Positions 1-6,598 are shown, counted from the stretch's first letter. The stretch: 11,971 nt of DNA from Yimella sp. (GCA_030150425.1 JASLFY010000127.1:1-11971), one strand, 5' to 3'. The notes: generated from the letters alone by a model not told the origin. Numbers and translations: made by a program.

Positions 1-1
1 C

Positions 2-565
2 CTCGGCGACCGGGTCTCCACGGCGCTCGCGACCGAGCTGCAGCCGGAGTTGGTCGCCACCCGGATGGGTCTGGCCGTCGCCGACGTCCCGACCACCGAC
101 GCGATCGAGCTGCGCCCGATGACCGAGCAGCAGTTCGACGCGTTCATGGCGACCGAGCTCGAGCACTACGCCCAGTCGCTGTACGGCGCCGGCGGCTTCG
201 CCACGATGGACGACGCCCGCGCCCGATCTCGCGAGCAGCACGACGAGCTGCTGCCGGACGGGCTGGCGACGAAGGGCCACCACCTGTGGTCGGCGTACGA
301 AACCGGCGTCGACGAACCGGTCGGCGTCCTCTGGATCGCCGACGACGACAACTTCTCGTTCATCTACGACATCGCGGTCGACGACGCGCACCAGGGAAAG
401 GGCCACGGCACCGCGATGCTCCGCGCCGGTGCTGCGGCCGTACACGACTCCGGTCGGGATTCGTTGTGGCTCAACGTTTTCGGCCACAACTCGAACGCCC
501 GACGGCTGTACGAACGCGAGGGCTACGCGGTGAACGAGGAGATCTGGCGGGTGGCCGCGAGCTGA
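2..565 (+). CDS. GNAT-family N-acetyltransferase, 5'-truncated by window edge
   Basis: Transfers an acetyl group from acetyl-CoA to an amine; the substrate cannot be read from sequence. The frame is open from base 2 to the TGA at 563-565, so the true start may lie outside the window; internal candidates are TTG at 50 and ATG at 65. Counting from the TTG, the GNAT domain starts near residue 19 (IELRPMTEQQF). The acetyl-CoA loop is QGKGHG at residues 115-120, after strand IYDIAV, and the C-terminal motif NSNARRLYEREGY is at 147-159. The 32 or more residues before the domain include a segment ending VATRMGLAV, which could be the last strand of a preceding GNAT domain in a tandem protein; that is inference. 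A UACG-type hairpin follows the stop. The family call is firm, the start is not. Confidence 0.85.
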   Translation, partial: LGDRVSTALATELQPELVATRMGLAVADVPTTDAIELRPMTEQQFDAFMATELEHYAQSLYGAGGFATMDDARARSREQHDELLPDGLATKGHHLWSAYETGVDEPVGVLWIADDDNFSFIYDIAVDDAHQGKGHGTAMLRAGAAAVHDSGRDSLWLNVFGHNSNARRLYEREGYAVNEEIWRVAAS

Positions 566-572
566 CGCCTCC

Positions 573-586
573 ACCCCTACGGGGGT
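573..586 (+). terminator. Short UACG-tetraloop hairpin after the GNAT gene
   Basis: ACCCC-TACG-GGGGT forms a perfect 5-bp stem closed by a UNCG-class tetraloop, eight bases after the GNAT stop. There is no T-tract after it, so it may only be a weak terminator or an mRNA 3' end stabiliser. Its position between two same-strand genes 68 bases apart suggests partial separation of transcripts. Confidence 0.35.
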
Positions 587-633
587 TGCGTCCGTCATGA
601 TGGAGCGCGGATTCGGCGAGCAAGGGGAGAAAA

Positions 634-2757
634 GTGCAGCAATCCGTGCGTCCGCAGCGTGTGCATCCGAAGGAGCAGACGTTCCGGCCCGACATCGAGG
701 GGTTGCGCGCCGTCGCGGTGTTGATGGTGCTGCTCGCCCACGGTCGGGTGCCGGGGTTCTCCGGCGGTTTCGCCGGCGTCGACGTCTTCTTCGTGATCTC
801 CGGCTTCCTGATCACCGGGCTGCTGGTCCGTGAGGCGGAGCGCGACGGGCGGATCTCGTACGTCGACTTCTGGGCCCGCCGCGCCAAGCGGCTGCTGCCG
901 GCCTCCAGCCTGGTGCTGGTCGCGACGATCCTGCTCGCCTGGCTGGCCGTTCCGGCCGCGCTGTGGAACACCTTCGCGCGCGACATCATGGCCGCCGCCC
1001 TGTACGTCGTGAACTGGCGCTTCGCCGACCAGTCGGTCGACTACTTCGCCCACACCAACACCAGCCCGGTGCAGCACTACTGGTCGCTGGCGGTGGAGGA
1101 GCAGTACTACGTCGTGTGGCCACTGCTGCTCGGCCTGCTGCTGTTCGTCGCCCGTCGCGCCCACCTGAAGGTGCGGCCGGTGATGGCGGTCGGCCTCGGT
1201 CTGATCCTGGTTCCCTCGTTCGTCTGGGCGTTGATTTACACCCACAGCGAGCCGGCCAAGTCCTACTTCGTCACCACCACCCGACTGTGGGAGCTCGCCG
1301 CGGGCGCGCTGGTCGCCGTCGCCGGTCACCTGTGGATGCGCCTGTCCCGCCCGGCCGCGGCCATGGCCGCGATCGCCGGCGCCCTCGGGCTGCTGCTGAC
1401 CGTGCCGCTGTCGAAGGCCGACGGGTGGCCGGGCACCAGCACCCTGCTGCCGGTCCTGGCGACCGCGCTGGTCATCATCGCCGGGTACACCCTGCGCGAG
1501 GGCGTGGTCCACCGCGTGCTCGCGTCGGCGCCGATGGTGTGGATCGGTGGTCTGTCGTACGGCATCTACCTGTGGCACTTCCCGCTCATCACCATCGCCG
1601 ACCTGCACTGGGGCGAACTGGCCTGGCCGGTCGCGCTGGCCATCGCACTCGGGTCGGTCGTGCCCGCGTTCCTCACCCAGCGGCTGCTGGAGAACCCGGT
1701 GCGTTTCGCCGGCGCGCTCAAGCGCGCGCCGTGGCTGGCGATCGGTGTCGGCGCGGTCTGCACGCTGCTCGGTGTCAGCGCCGGCGGCGCCCTCGCCGCC
1801 GCGGGCAACGGCCAGGTGAAGCAGGCCGCCGCGTCCGACGTACGCGGGGTGGGCGACGCGATCAAACAGACGAAGAGCTCGGCGCAGCCGAAGAAGCCGG
1901 GGCAGCAGGCCCCGACCAACCCGCTGCTGCTGCCGCCCGACCCGTCGAAGATCGATCTGAACATCAAGTCGATCACCCCGGACCCGCTGCGGGCGAGCGA
2001 CGACAACGCCAAGCACACCTGCCTGGTGCAGATCGAGGTGACGTCGGTCGACAGCTGCCCCGGCGGCGACCCGAAGGGCACCCGCACGATCGCCCTCGTC
2101 GGTGACTCGAAGGCCGACATGTGGTCCGACGCGGTGTCGAAGTACGCCGCGGCACACCACCTGCGGCTGGAGATCTACACCAAGGCCAGCTGCCCGCTGA
2201 CCACCGAGCCGATCTACCGGACCGCCTCGGCCGGGCACAACTACCGGCAGTGCACGACCTGGGTGAACAAGGTGTTGCAGCGGCTGCAGACGTCGAAGCC
2301 GGCCGCCGTGGTCACCTCCGGTTACGCCGCCCACGCGCTCGCGCCGAACGGCACCGCGGACACCTCGCTGATGACCAAGGGCTACGTCGACGCGTGGACC
2401 AAGCTGAAGCGCTCGGGCATCCCGGTGGTCGCCATCGCGGACGTGCCCGACACCACCGGCAACGACACCACGATCTGCGTGTCCTCCCACCGCAAGAACG
2501 CCAACCAGGCGTGCGCGTACGAGAAGAACGACGGCTCCGGAACGCCCAGTCTGCGGGCCGCGGCCGAGCAGCTCGGCTCGCCGTTCGTGTCGGTCAACGA
2601 CTGGGTCTGCCCGACGCAGAAGACCTGCCCGGTGGTCATCGGGAACGTGCTCGTCTTCCGTGACGACAAGCACCTCTCGGCGGCCTTCGTGAACTCGCTG
2701 ACGCCGGTGTTCGAGGCGCGGATGGACCACGCGTTCGGAGCCGTCGGACTGCACTGA
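634..2757 (+). CDS. OafA/YrhL-type acyltransferase 3 with C-terminal SGNH domain
   Basis: Integral membrane O-acyltransferase, likely to acylate (acetylate) a cell-wall or surface polysaccharide at the outer face; the acceptor is unknown. The GTG start has a good ribosome site, AAGGGGAG, about 5 bases upstream. The 707 residues divide into a membrane half (about 22-390, roughly ten helices) and an extracytoplasmic half. Family motifs: RPDIEGLRAVAV at 18-29 with His36, GVDVFFVISGFLIT at 48-61, RRAKRLLPA at 82-90, HYWSLAVEEQYY at 148-159, LSYGIYLWHFPL at 307-318 and ENPVR at 353-357. A Lys/Pro/Gln-rich linker (about 410-440) leads to the SGNH domain: nucleophile block GDS at 490-492, and D677-x-x-H680 as the Asp/His of the triad. 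The GDS is followed by Lys493 where many relatives have His. The domain has several cysteines, fitting a secreted fold. It appears to be transcribed alone, with a hairpin right after the stop. Confidence 0.93.
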   Translation: MQQSVRPQRVHPKEQTFRPDIEGLRAVAVLMVLLAHGRVPGFSGGFAGVDVFFVISGFLITGLLVREAERDGRISYVDFWARRAKRLLPASSLVLVATILLAWLAVPAALWNTFARDIMAAALYVVNWRFADQSVDYFAHTNTSPVQHYWSLAVEEQYYVVWPLLLGLLLFVARRAHLKVRPVMAVGLGLILVPSFVWALIYTHSEPAKSYFVTTTRLWELAAGALVAVAGHLWMRLSRPAAAMAAIAGALGLLLTVPLSKADGWPGTSTLLPVLATALVIIAGYTLREGVVHRVLASAPMVWIGGLSYGIYLWHFPLITIADLHWGELAWPVALAIALGSVVPAFLTQRLLENPVRFAGALKRAPWLAIGVGAVCTLLGVSAGGALAAAGNGQVKQAAASDVRGVGDAIKQTKSSAQPKKPGQQAPTNPLLLPPDPSKIDLNIKSITPDPLRASDDNAKHTCLVQIEVTSVDSCPGGDPKGTRTIALVGDSKADMWSDAVSKYAAAHHLRLEIYTKASCPLTTEPIYRTASAGHNYRQCTTWVNKVLQRLQTSKPAAVVTSGYAAHALAPNGTADTSLMTKGYVDAWTKLKRSGIPVVAIADVPDTTGNDTTICVSSHRKNANQACAYEKNDGSGTPSLRAAAEQLGSPFVSVNDWVCPTQKTCPVVIGNVLVFRDDKHLSAAFVNSLTPVFEARMDHAFGAVGLH

Positions 2758-2758
2758 T

Positions 2759-2781
2759 CCGCCGATTTCACGGATCGGCGG
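2759..2781 (+). terminator. Stem-loop directly after the acyltransferase stop
   Basis: CCGCCGAT (2759-2766) pairs perfectly with ATCGGCGG (2774-2781) around a 7-base loop, two bases after the TGA. No T-run follows, so it is a terminator candidate of the U-less kind. The proposed -35 element of the tRNA-Arg promoter (TTCACG, 2767-2772) lies in its loop. Confidence 0.5.
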
Positions 2782-2795
2782 GGAGCCTGTAGAGT
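2767..2795 (+). promoter_or_regulatory. Promoter of tRNA-Arg
   Basis: TTCACG (2767-2772), a 17-base spacer and TAGAGT (2790-2795) resemble a housekeeping sigma promoter. Transcription would start near 2801-2802, about 22 bases before the mature tRNA. Almost all of that leader can fold into a hairpin (TGCCG-GGAA-CGGCA, 2806-2819), which would be removed by RNase P. Confidence 0.6.
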
Positions 2796-2823
2796 ATGAC
2801 GTCGTTGCCGGGAACGGCAGCAA

Positions 2824-2896
2824 GCACCCGTAGCTCAACGGATAGAGCATCTGACTACGGATCAGAAGGTTTGGGGTTCGAATCCCTACGGGTGCA
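2824..2896 (+). tRNA. tRNA-Arg (anticodon ACG)
   Basis: A 73-base cloverleaf. The acceptor GCACCCG pairs with CGGGTGC and the discriminator is A2896. The D stem is GCTC/GAGC, the anticodon stem TCTGA/TCAGA, the anticodon loop CTACGGA, and the T loop TTCGAAT. Anticodon ACG reads CGU, CGC and CGA after A34 is converted to inosine, which is the job of the tadA gene later in this window. No CCA is encoded (CTC follows), so the CCA-adding enzyme is required. Confidence 0.97.
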
Positions 2897-2903
2897 CTCT
2901 TCA

Positions 2904-2950
2904 CCCCGCGAAGTTCTCGCTTCGCAGGCTCCGCGCGATACTTAGCGGGG
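2904..2950 (+). other. Structured segment downstream of tRNA-Arg, no gene seen
   Basis: Two competing or nested foldings are visible: CCCCGC (2904-2909) with GCGGGG (2945-2950), and GCGAAG (2908-2913) with CTTCGC (2920-2925) around a 6-base loop. The stretch 2897-3046 holds no convincing reading frame. It probably belongs to the 3' trailer of the tRNA transcript up to the terminator at 2981. Confidence 0.35.
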
Positions 2951-2980
2951 ACCCCAAAGATCTGTGTTGAGACAGAGGAC

Positions 2981-3021
2981 GAAGCCCTGACCGGCGGAAA
3001 CGCGGTCGGGGCTTCTGCTTT
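2981..3021 (+). terminator. Rho-independent terminator of the tRNA-Arg unit
   Basis: GAAGCCC at 2981-2987 and GACCG at 2989-2993 pair with CGGTC (3003-3007) and GGGCTTC (3009-3015), with one T-G wobble between the two blocks. The top of the stem can close as GCG-GAAA-CGC. TGCTTT follows at 3016-3021. The stem of about 13 bp with a T-rich tail is the best canonical terminator in the window. Confidence 0.7.
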
Positions 3022-3046
3022 GTCCGAACGCCGATCGTATAGACCC

Positions 3047-3075
3047 TTGTTTATATAACTCATGACTCATAGTCT
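3047..3075 (+). promoter_or_regulatory. Promoter and putative operator of the ArsR-SRPBCC operon
   Basis: TTGTTT (3047-3052), a 17-base spacer and TAGTCT (3070-3075) form a promoter whose start point would fall at the GTG at 3082, giving a leaderless mRNA. The spacer is unusually AT-rich for this genome. It contains a direct repeat ACTCAT-G-ACTCAT (3058-3070) and the odd palindrome ATGA-C-TCAT (3062-3070). An operator between -35 and -10 is the usual place for autorepression by an ArsR-family protein. Confidence 0.5.
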
Positions 3076-3081
3076 GGAGTC

Positions 3082-3414
3082 GTGACCGCGTTCGACATCC
3101 TGGGTGACCCCGTACGCCGCCGGCTGCTGGAATTGCTCGCCGACGGTGAGCAGACCGCCGGCGCGATGACCGCCACCGTCATGGCGGAGTTCGGGATCAC
3201 GCAGCCGGCAGTGTCACGTCACCTGCGGGTGCTGCGCGAGGCGGGCTTCGTCTCGGCCCGGCCGGACGGCGCCCGTCGGCTCTACGTCGTACGACCCCAG
3301 GCGTTCGCGGAGATCGACGACTGGGTGCAGCGGTGCACCACCTTCTGGAACCAGCGACTGGACGCACTCGACACCGAGATCGCGCGCGGCCGGCGAGTTG
3401 AGGAGAAGCGATGA
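3082..3414 (+). CDS. ArsR-family winged-helix transcriptional repressor
   Basis: A 110-residue DNA-binding protein, normal length for the family. The fold runs from FDILGDPVRRRLLELLADGE (4-23) through the recognition region GITQPAVSRHLRVLREAGFV (38-57) to the wing RPDGARRLYVV (60-70). There is no metal-binding cysteine pair of the ArsR/SmtB sort: the only Cys is C85, so this is probably not a classical metal sensor. The C-terminal helix (WVQRCTTFWNQRLDALDTEI) is typical of members paired with SRPBCC proteins. GTG start at 3082; GGAG lies only 2 bases upstream, too close for normal use, which favours a leaderless start. The TGA overlaps the next gene's ATG (ATGA, 3411-3414), so the two are co-translated. 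It probably represses its own operon; the ligand is unknown. Confidence 0.93.
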   Translation: MTAFDILGDPVRRRLLELLADGEQTAGAMTATVMAEFGITQPAVSRHLRVLREAGFVSARPDGARRLYVVRPQAFAEIDDWVQRCTTFWNQRLDALDTEIARGRRVEEKR

Positions 3415-4310
3415 CCGATCCGTTCCTGCGCGCGTTGACCGGACATCCGGGACGGCGGACGGTGAGTCTGCAGCGCGACTATCGGTGCGAACCGGCCGAT
3501 CTCTGGTCAGCGCTCACCGAACCCGAGCGGCTCGCCCGCTGGTTCGGCCGACTGACCGAGGTTCCGGGCGGCGTGGGGGACTCCTTCACGGCGGAGCTCA
3601 GCGACGAACCCGGCGACGTCGGCCGCGGGCTGATTCGGGTGTGTGACGGTCGCAGCCGCCTCGCCTACTCGTGGCAGTGGGGCGACGAGCCGGCCGGCCT
3701 GGTCGACGTCACGCTCGTCCCGGTGCCCGAAGGGACGCGATTGTTCCTGACCCATGCCCTGCTCGGTGACCGTGGGATGGCCGGCTACGGCGGCGGTTGG
3801 GAGCAGATCCTCGGTGAACTGGCGCGAGCGTTCGACCCGGCCACCACGGCCGTCGTCGAGAGCGAGGCCGTCGGCTCGTGGCGGGAGCTGTCGACCGCGC
3901 CGGTGGAGATCGTCCGACGACTGGCCGCCCCGCCGGAGCAGGTATGGACCGCCTGGACCACCGTCCACGGGCTGCGCTCCTGGTGGTGGAGCCACTGGCC
4001 CGACGTTCAGTTCACCGTCGATCTGAAGATCGGTGGGGGCTACGCGATCACCGCCCCGCAGGGCGGGTTCACGGTGCGCGGCGACTACCTGGCGATCGAA
4101 GCACCGCACCATCTGGCCTTCACCTGGCAGTGGGTCGACGGCGACGGAGTCACCCGCGACGAGGCGTGCGACCTGGAACTGGTCGCGGACGGCAACGGCA
4201 CTCTGCTCACGCTGCGCCACACCGGCCCGTGGCCCGACGACGCCGGCGCGGAGAACTATCGCATCGGCTGGACGCAGACCCTCGACTCGCTGGACCGACT
4301 CCTCAGCTGA
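3411..4310 (+). CDS. Tandem SRPBCC (AHSA1-like) domain protein
   Basis: A 299-residue cytoplasmic protein made of two START/Bet v1-like SRPBCC domains of the AHSA1 group. Domain 1 spans about 19-141 (SLQRDYRCEPADLWSALTEP, LARWFG, closing helix WEQILGELARAF). Domain 2 spans about 163-298 (EIVRRLAAPPEQVWTAWTTV, LRSWWW, closing helix IGWTQTLDSLDRLL). Each keeps the family pattern of an opening strand, a W-containing helix pair, a sheet and a long C-terminal helix lining a hydrophobic cavity. Single-domain members of about 150 residues are the common form, so this is a duplication or fusion. Coupling to the ArsR gene implies that the regulator controls it; many such pairs are known but their ligands are mostly not. 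It meets the next gene tail-to-tail with an 8-base overlap. A binding role is more likely than an enzymatic one. Confidence 0.9.
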   Translation: MTDPFLRALTGHPGRRTVSLQRDYRCEPADLWSALTEPERLARWFGRLTEVPGGVGDSFTAELSDEPGDVGRGLIRVCDGRSRLAYSWQWGDEPAGLVDVTLVPVPEGTRLFLTHALLGDRGMAGYGGGWEQILGELARAFDPATTAVVESEAVGSWRELSTAPVEIVRRLAAPPEQVWTAWTTVHGLRSWWWSHWPDVQFTVDLKIGGGYAITAPQGGFTVRGDYLAIEAPHHLAFTWQWVDGDGVTRDEACDLELVADGNGTLLTLRHTGPWPDDAGAENYRIGWTQTLDSLDRLLS

Positions 4311-4313
4311 GGA
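4300..4313. repeat. Perfect 14-bp palindrome over two convergent stop codons
   Basis: TCCTCAG followed by its exact reverse complement CTGAGGA spans the stop of the SRPBCC gene (4308-4310) and the stop of the DUF1304 gene (complement of 4303-4305). As RNA it gives a 5-bp stem with an AGCT loop on either strand. Flanking CGA/TCG at 4296-4298 and 4314-4316 could extend it past a bulge. It may be a weak bidirectional 3' end signal. Confidence 0.4.
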
Positions 4314-4689
4314 TCGAGATCACCAGCGCGATGACCGCCAGCAGCGGGATCGCACCCTGGCGTACGGCCGCGGAGCGCTTGTCCGGGCTGCCCAGGAAGA
4401 GCACCGTCGCGGCGGCCAGCATCGAACCGGTGCCGAACAGCGCGAGCGTCTCGGCGATGTCGTCGTGGCCGAGGGCGTACGCGATCAGGCCGGCGCCGAC
4501 CTCCAGCGCCAGGAACAGGTTGTAGTAGCCCTGGTTGTACGCCAGTTCGCGGGTCTGCTCGGCCTGTTCCGGGGTGGTGCCGAAGACCGCTCGGGCGCCG
4601 GGGGTGGTCCACCGCCACGACTCCAGCACCCAGATGTAGACGTGCAGCAGCGCGGCGAGGGTGGCGAGGACGAGACCGGTGATCAGCAT
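4303..4689 (-). CDS. DUF1304 family small integral membrane protein
   Basis: A 128-residue inner-membrane protein with four hydrophobic segments (about 2-20, 56-73, 82-99 and 112-127). The DUF1304 signature NQGYYNLFLA is at residues 52-61, preceded by the family's HVYIWVLESWRW-like segment at 16-27. Its length matches the family (about 120). The function of DUF1304 is not established. The gene lies head-to-head with the lipoprotein gene (65-base gap) and tail-to-tail with the SRPBCC gene. No Shine-Dalgarno is visible; CACGAT at 4696-4701 (read on the minus strand) sits 6 bases before the ATG, compatible with a leaderless mRNA. Confidence 0.9.
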   Translation of the reverse strand: MLITGLVLATLAALLHVYIWVLESWRWTTPGARAVFGTTPEQAEQTRELAYNQGYYNLFLALEVGAGLIAYALGHDDIAETLALFGTGSMLAAATVLFLGSPDKRSAAVRQGAIPLLAVIALVISILS

Positions 4690-4754
4690 GGGCTCATCGT
4701 GGCCCGCCCAGCAGGCGCTGCCAAGGCCGACGGGCGGCCTGCGACAATGGCTCG
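4690..4754. promoter_or_regulatory. Divergent promoter region, DUF1304 / lipoprotein
   Basis: A 65-base gap between two divergent starts, neither with a ribosome site. Leftward CACGAT (complement of 4696-4701) and rightward GACAAT (4743-4748) each stand 6 bases before their ATG. Both keep the A2 and T6 of TANNNT. No convincing -35 boxes are seen. Confidence 0.4.
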
Positions 4755-5279
4755 ATGAGTTCTTCGACGGCTGTGCGTAGTCCGATGAGCCGAGCGACGA
4801 TCGCCGCTGCGGTCCTGACGGTCGCGCTGAGCGGCTGCGGATCGTCCGTCGACTCGGCGACCGGCAGTTCGACGTCGACCGGCTCGACCACGTCGAGCGC
4901 CACGAGCTCCAGCGCCACCACCTCGAGCGCGAGCACCACCTCGTCGTCGGCCGCGACCTCGAGCACGACCGCGGCCTCGACCTCCACGGCCGCTGCGACG
5001 GGCAGCACCACCTGCCCCTCCACCGCCGAGCTGCTCGCCGCCTGGAAGGCCTACCCGCAGAGCGTCCCGGGCGTCACCGGCTTCTCGAACACCACCTGCT
5101 GGGACCACTGGGTGATCAGTTTCCCCGAGGGCCCCGGCGACGGCGCGATCGCGTTCTCGACCACCCCGAAACTCCACGTCACGACCCCGGCCGAGGCCGA
5201 GAAGTTCCACACCGAGGTGTGCGCCGCCAAGGACAGCCCGTCCGGCTGGAAGAACGACGAGAGCATCACCGTTTGCTGA
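4755..5279 (+). CDS. Ser/Thr-rich lipoprotein with four-cysteine C-terminal domain
   Basis: An exported lipoprotein of 174 residues. The signal peptide (hydrophobic core IAAAVLTVAL, 16-25) ends in lipobox LSGC with Cys28 as the lipidated residue. A low-complexity Ser/Thr/Ala/Gly linker (29-86) follows, as in cell-wall-spanning tethers and a likely site of O-glycosylation. The C-terminal domain (87-174) has cysteines at 87, 115, 156 and the final residue 174, suiting two disulfides. I do not recognise this domain; solute binding or a wall-associated role are both possible. Met11 (ATG at 4785) is an alternative start that leaves a compact signal peptide, but GACAAT 6 bases before 4755 favours the upstream ATG on a leaderless transcript. 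The TSUP gene starts 13 bases after the stop, so they probably form an operon. Confidence 0.85.
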   Translation: MSSSTAVRSPMSRATIAAAVLTVALSGCGSSVDSATGSSTSTGSTTSSATSSSATTSSASTTSSSAATSSTTAASTSTAAATGSTTCPSTAELLAAWKAYPQSVPGVTGFSNTTCWDHWVISFPEGPGDGAIAFSTTPKLHVTTPAEAEKFHTEVCAAKDSPSGWKNDESITVC

Positions 5280-5292
5280 CCTCGGCGACACG

Positions 5293-6018
5293 ATGGGGAT
5301 GAGCTGGGCGGCGTTCGTCGGACTCGGCCTGATCGTCGGGCTGGGTGCCTTCGTACAACGGATCATCGGTTTCGGCCTCGCGGTCGTCGCGGCGCCCTTC
5401 GTGGTGATGGTCGAGCCGCAGGTCATGCCCGCCGCGCTCCTACTGACCGTGCTGCCGCTGCCCGCGCTGGAAGTGGCTCGGGGGTGGCGGCAGATCCGCT
5501 GGCCCTGGTTCGGGTCGGCGATGATCGGTCGCCTGGCGACCACCCCTCTCGGGGTCTACCTGGTCGCCGTCGCCTCCGCCGAGGTCGTCTCGCTGTCGGT
5601 CGCCGCAATGGTCCTGGTGGCGGTGGCCGGATCGATGACCCGGGTGCGGATCCGCGCGACGAACCCGCGCGCCCTGGTCGCCGGCCTGCTGACAGGCGTC
5701 TCCGCCACGGCTGCATCGATCGGCGGGCCGTTCCTCGGCCTGGTGCTGCAGGAGGAGCCGCCGCGGATCGTACGCGCGACCCTGGCACCGTTCTTCCTGG
5801 TCGGTGCAGCGGTCTCGTTCACCGCCCTGCTGGGCGCCGGCGAGGTGCACCGGGAGGCGGTGGTCGCGGGGATCGCCTGGCTGCCGTTCGTGGCCGCCGG
5901 CACGCTCCTGGCCCAACCCGTACGCCATCGGATCGACCCGCTGCTGTTCCGTCGGGCGATGTTGGCGCTCGCGACCGTCGCGGCGCTCGCGGTGGTGGCC
6001 CGGGTGGCGTTGGGCTAG
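5293..6018 (+). CDS. TSUP (TauE/SafE) family membrane transporter
   Basis: A 241-residue membrane protein with about eight hydrophobic helices, the normal size for the sulfite/sulfonate exporter (TauE/SafE) family. Family features are two similar halves, each opening with a Gly-rich helix: GLGAFVQRIIGFGLAVVAAP (16-35) and GLLTGVSATAASIGGPFLGL (131-150). PPRIVRATLAPFFL follows in the second half. Members move organosulfur anions, sulfite or related small anions across the membrane; the substrate cannot be assigned here. The ATG at 5293 has a second in-frame ATG at 5299, with no clear ribosome site for either; coupling with the lipoprotein gene 13 bases upstream is plausible. It converges on def with a single base between the stop codons and no obvious terminator. 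Confidence 0.92.
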   Translation: MGMSWAAFVGLGLIVGLGAFVQRIIGFGLAVVAAPFVVMVEPQVMPAALLLTVLPLPALEVARGWRQIRWPWFGSAMIGRLATTPLGVYLVAVASAEVVSLSVAAMVLVAVAGSMTRVRIRATNPRALVAGLLTGVSATAASIGGPFLGLVLQEEPPRIVRATLAPFFLVGAAVSFTALLGAGEVHREAVVAGIAWLPFVAAGTLLAQPVRHRIDPLLFRRAMLALATVAALAVVARVALG

Positions 6019-6019
6019 G

Positions 6020-6598
6020 TCAGACCTTGTCGGCCTTCTGCGTCGCCGGGTCCCACTTGGTGATCCGCTCGTCCTGCCAGCCGCGCTCCTTCAGCGCCTG
6101 CCGCGAGAGGGTGCGCTGGGTCGGGGTCAGCCGGTCGAGGTAGAGCTTGCCGTCGAGGTGGTCGGTCTCGTGCTGCAGGCAGCGGGCGAACAGCCCGTGG
6201 CCCTCGTACGTCACCTCGTTGCCGTCCAGATCGATGCCGGTCACCCGCGCCCAGTCGGCGCGCGGGGTCGGGAAGTTCTCGCCGGGAACGCTGAGGCAGC
6301 CCTCCCAGCCGTCGTCCTCGTCCGGCTCGCCCGGGGGCACCACGCCGCGCTCGAGCACCGGGTTGATCACCACGCCGACGTGGTTCGGGGCATCCTCGTC
6401 CTCGTCGGGGCAGTCGAACACGAAGATCCGCAGCCGGGACGCCACCTGGTTGGCCGCGAGGCCGACCCCGTTGGCGGCCTCCATGGTGTCGAACATGTCG
6501 GCGACCAGGGTGCGCACCTCGTCGGTGATCTCCTTGACCTTCTTGGTCGGCTGGTGCAGCGCCTTGTGTCCGATGATCGTGATGGGGCGGACGGCCAT
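6020..6598 (-). CDS. def: Peptide deformylase
   Basis: Removes the N-formyl group from the initiator methionine of nascent proteins at the ribosome exit; a metal (Fe2+) hydrolase of 192 residues. All three signature motifs are intact: GVGLAANQ (44-51), EGCLS (99-103, metal ligand Cys101) and QHETDH (142-147, ligands His143 and His147, catalytic Glu144). An acidic insert (DCPDEDEDAPNH, 62-73) precedes strand VGVVINP, as in actinobacterial enzymes. The ATG at 6598 has a ribosome site GGAAGAG (complement of 6604-6610) 5 bases away. It lies downstream of the PH-domain gene on the same strand with an 85-base gap holding its own -10 candidate. It looks fully functional. Confidence 0.97.
   Translation of the reverse strand: MAVRPITIIGHKALHQPTKKVKEITDEVRTLVADMFDTMEAANGVGLAANQVASRLRIFVFDCPDEDEDAPNHVGVVINPVLERGVVPPGEPDEDDGWEGCLSVPGENFPTPRADWARVTGIDLDGNEVTYEGHGLFARCLQHETDHLDGKLYLDRLTPTQRTLSRQALKERGWQDERITKWDPATQKADKV

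Noticed and set aside
3054..3059. TATAAC as -10 element of the ArsR operon
   Set aside because: No -35 at proper distance; TTGTTT-N17-TAGTCT a little downstream fits better and gives a start at the GTG.
595..3063. 822-codon open frame on the minus strand
   Set aside because: It is antisense to the acyltransferase, is Arg/Gly/Val-rich as expected of a GC-rich shadow frame, and runs through tRNA-Arg, producing the familiar spurious peptide PVGIRTPNLLIRSQ that arises from tRNA genes.
4834..5010. Repeat-rich DNA (TCGAGC/ACCTCG-type units) read as a possible CRISPR-like or satellite array
   Set aside because: It is the codon-level consequence of the Ser/Thr/Ala linker in the lipoprotein, without regular spacing.
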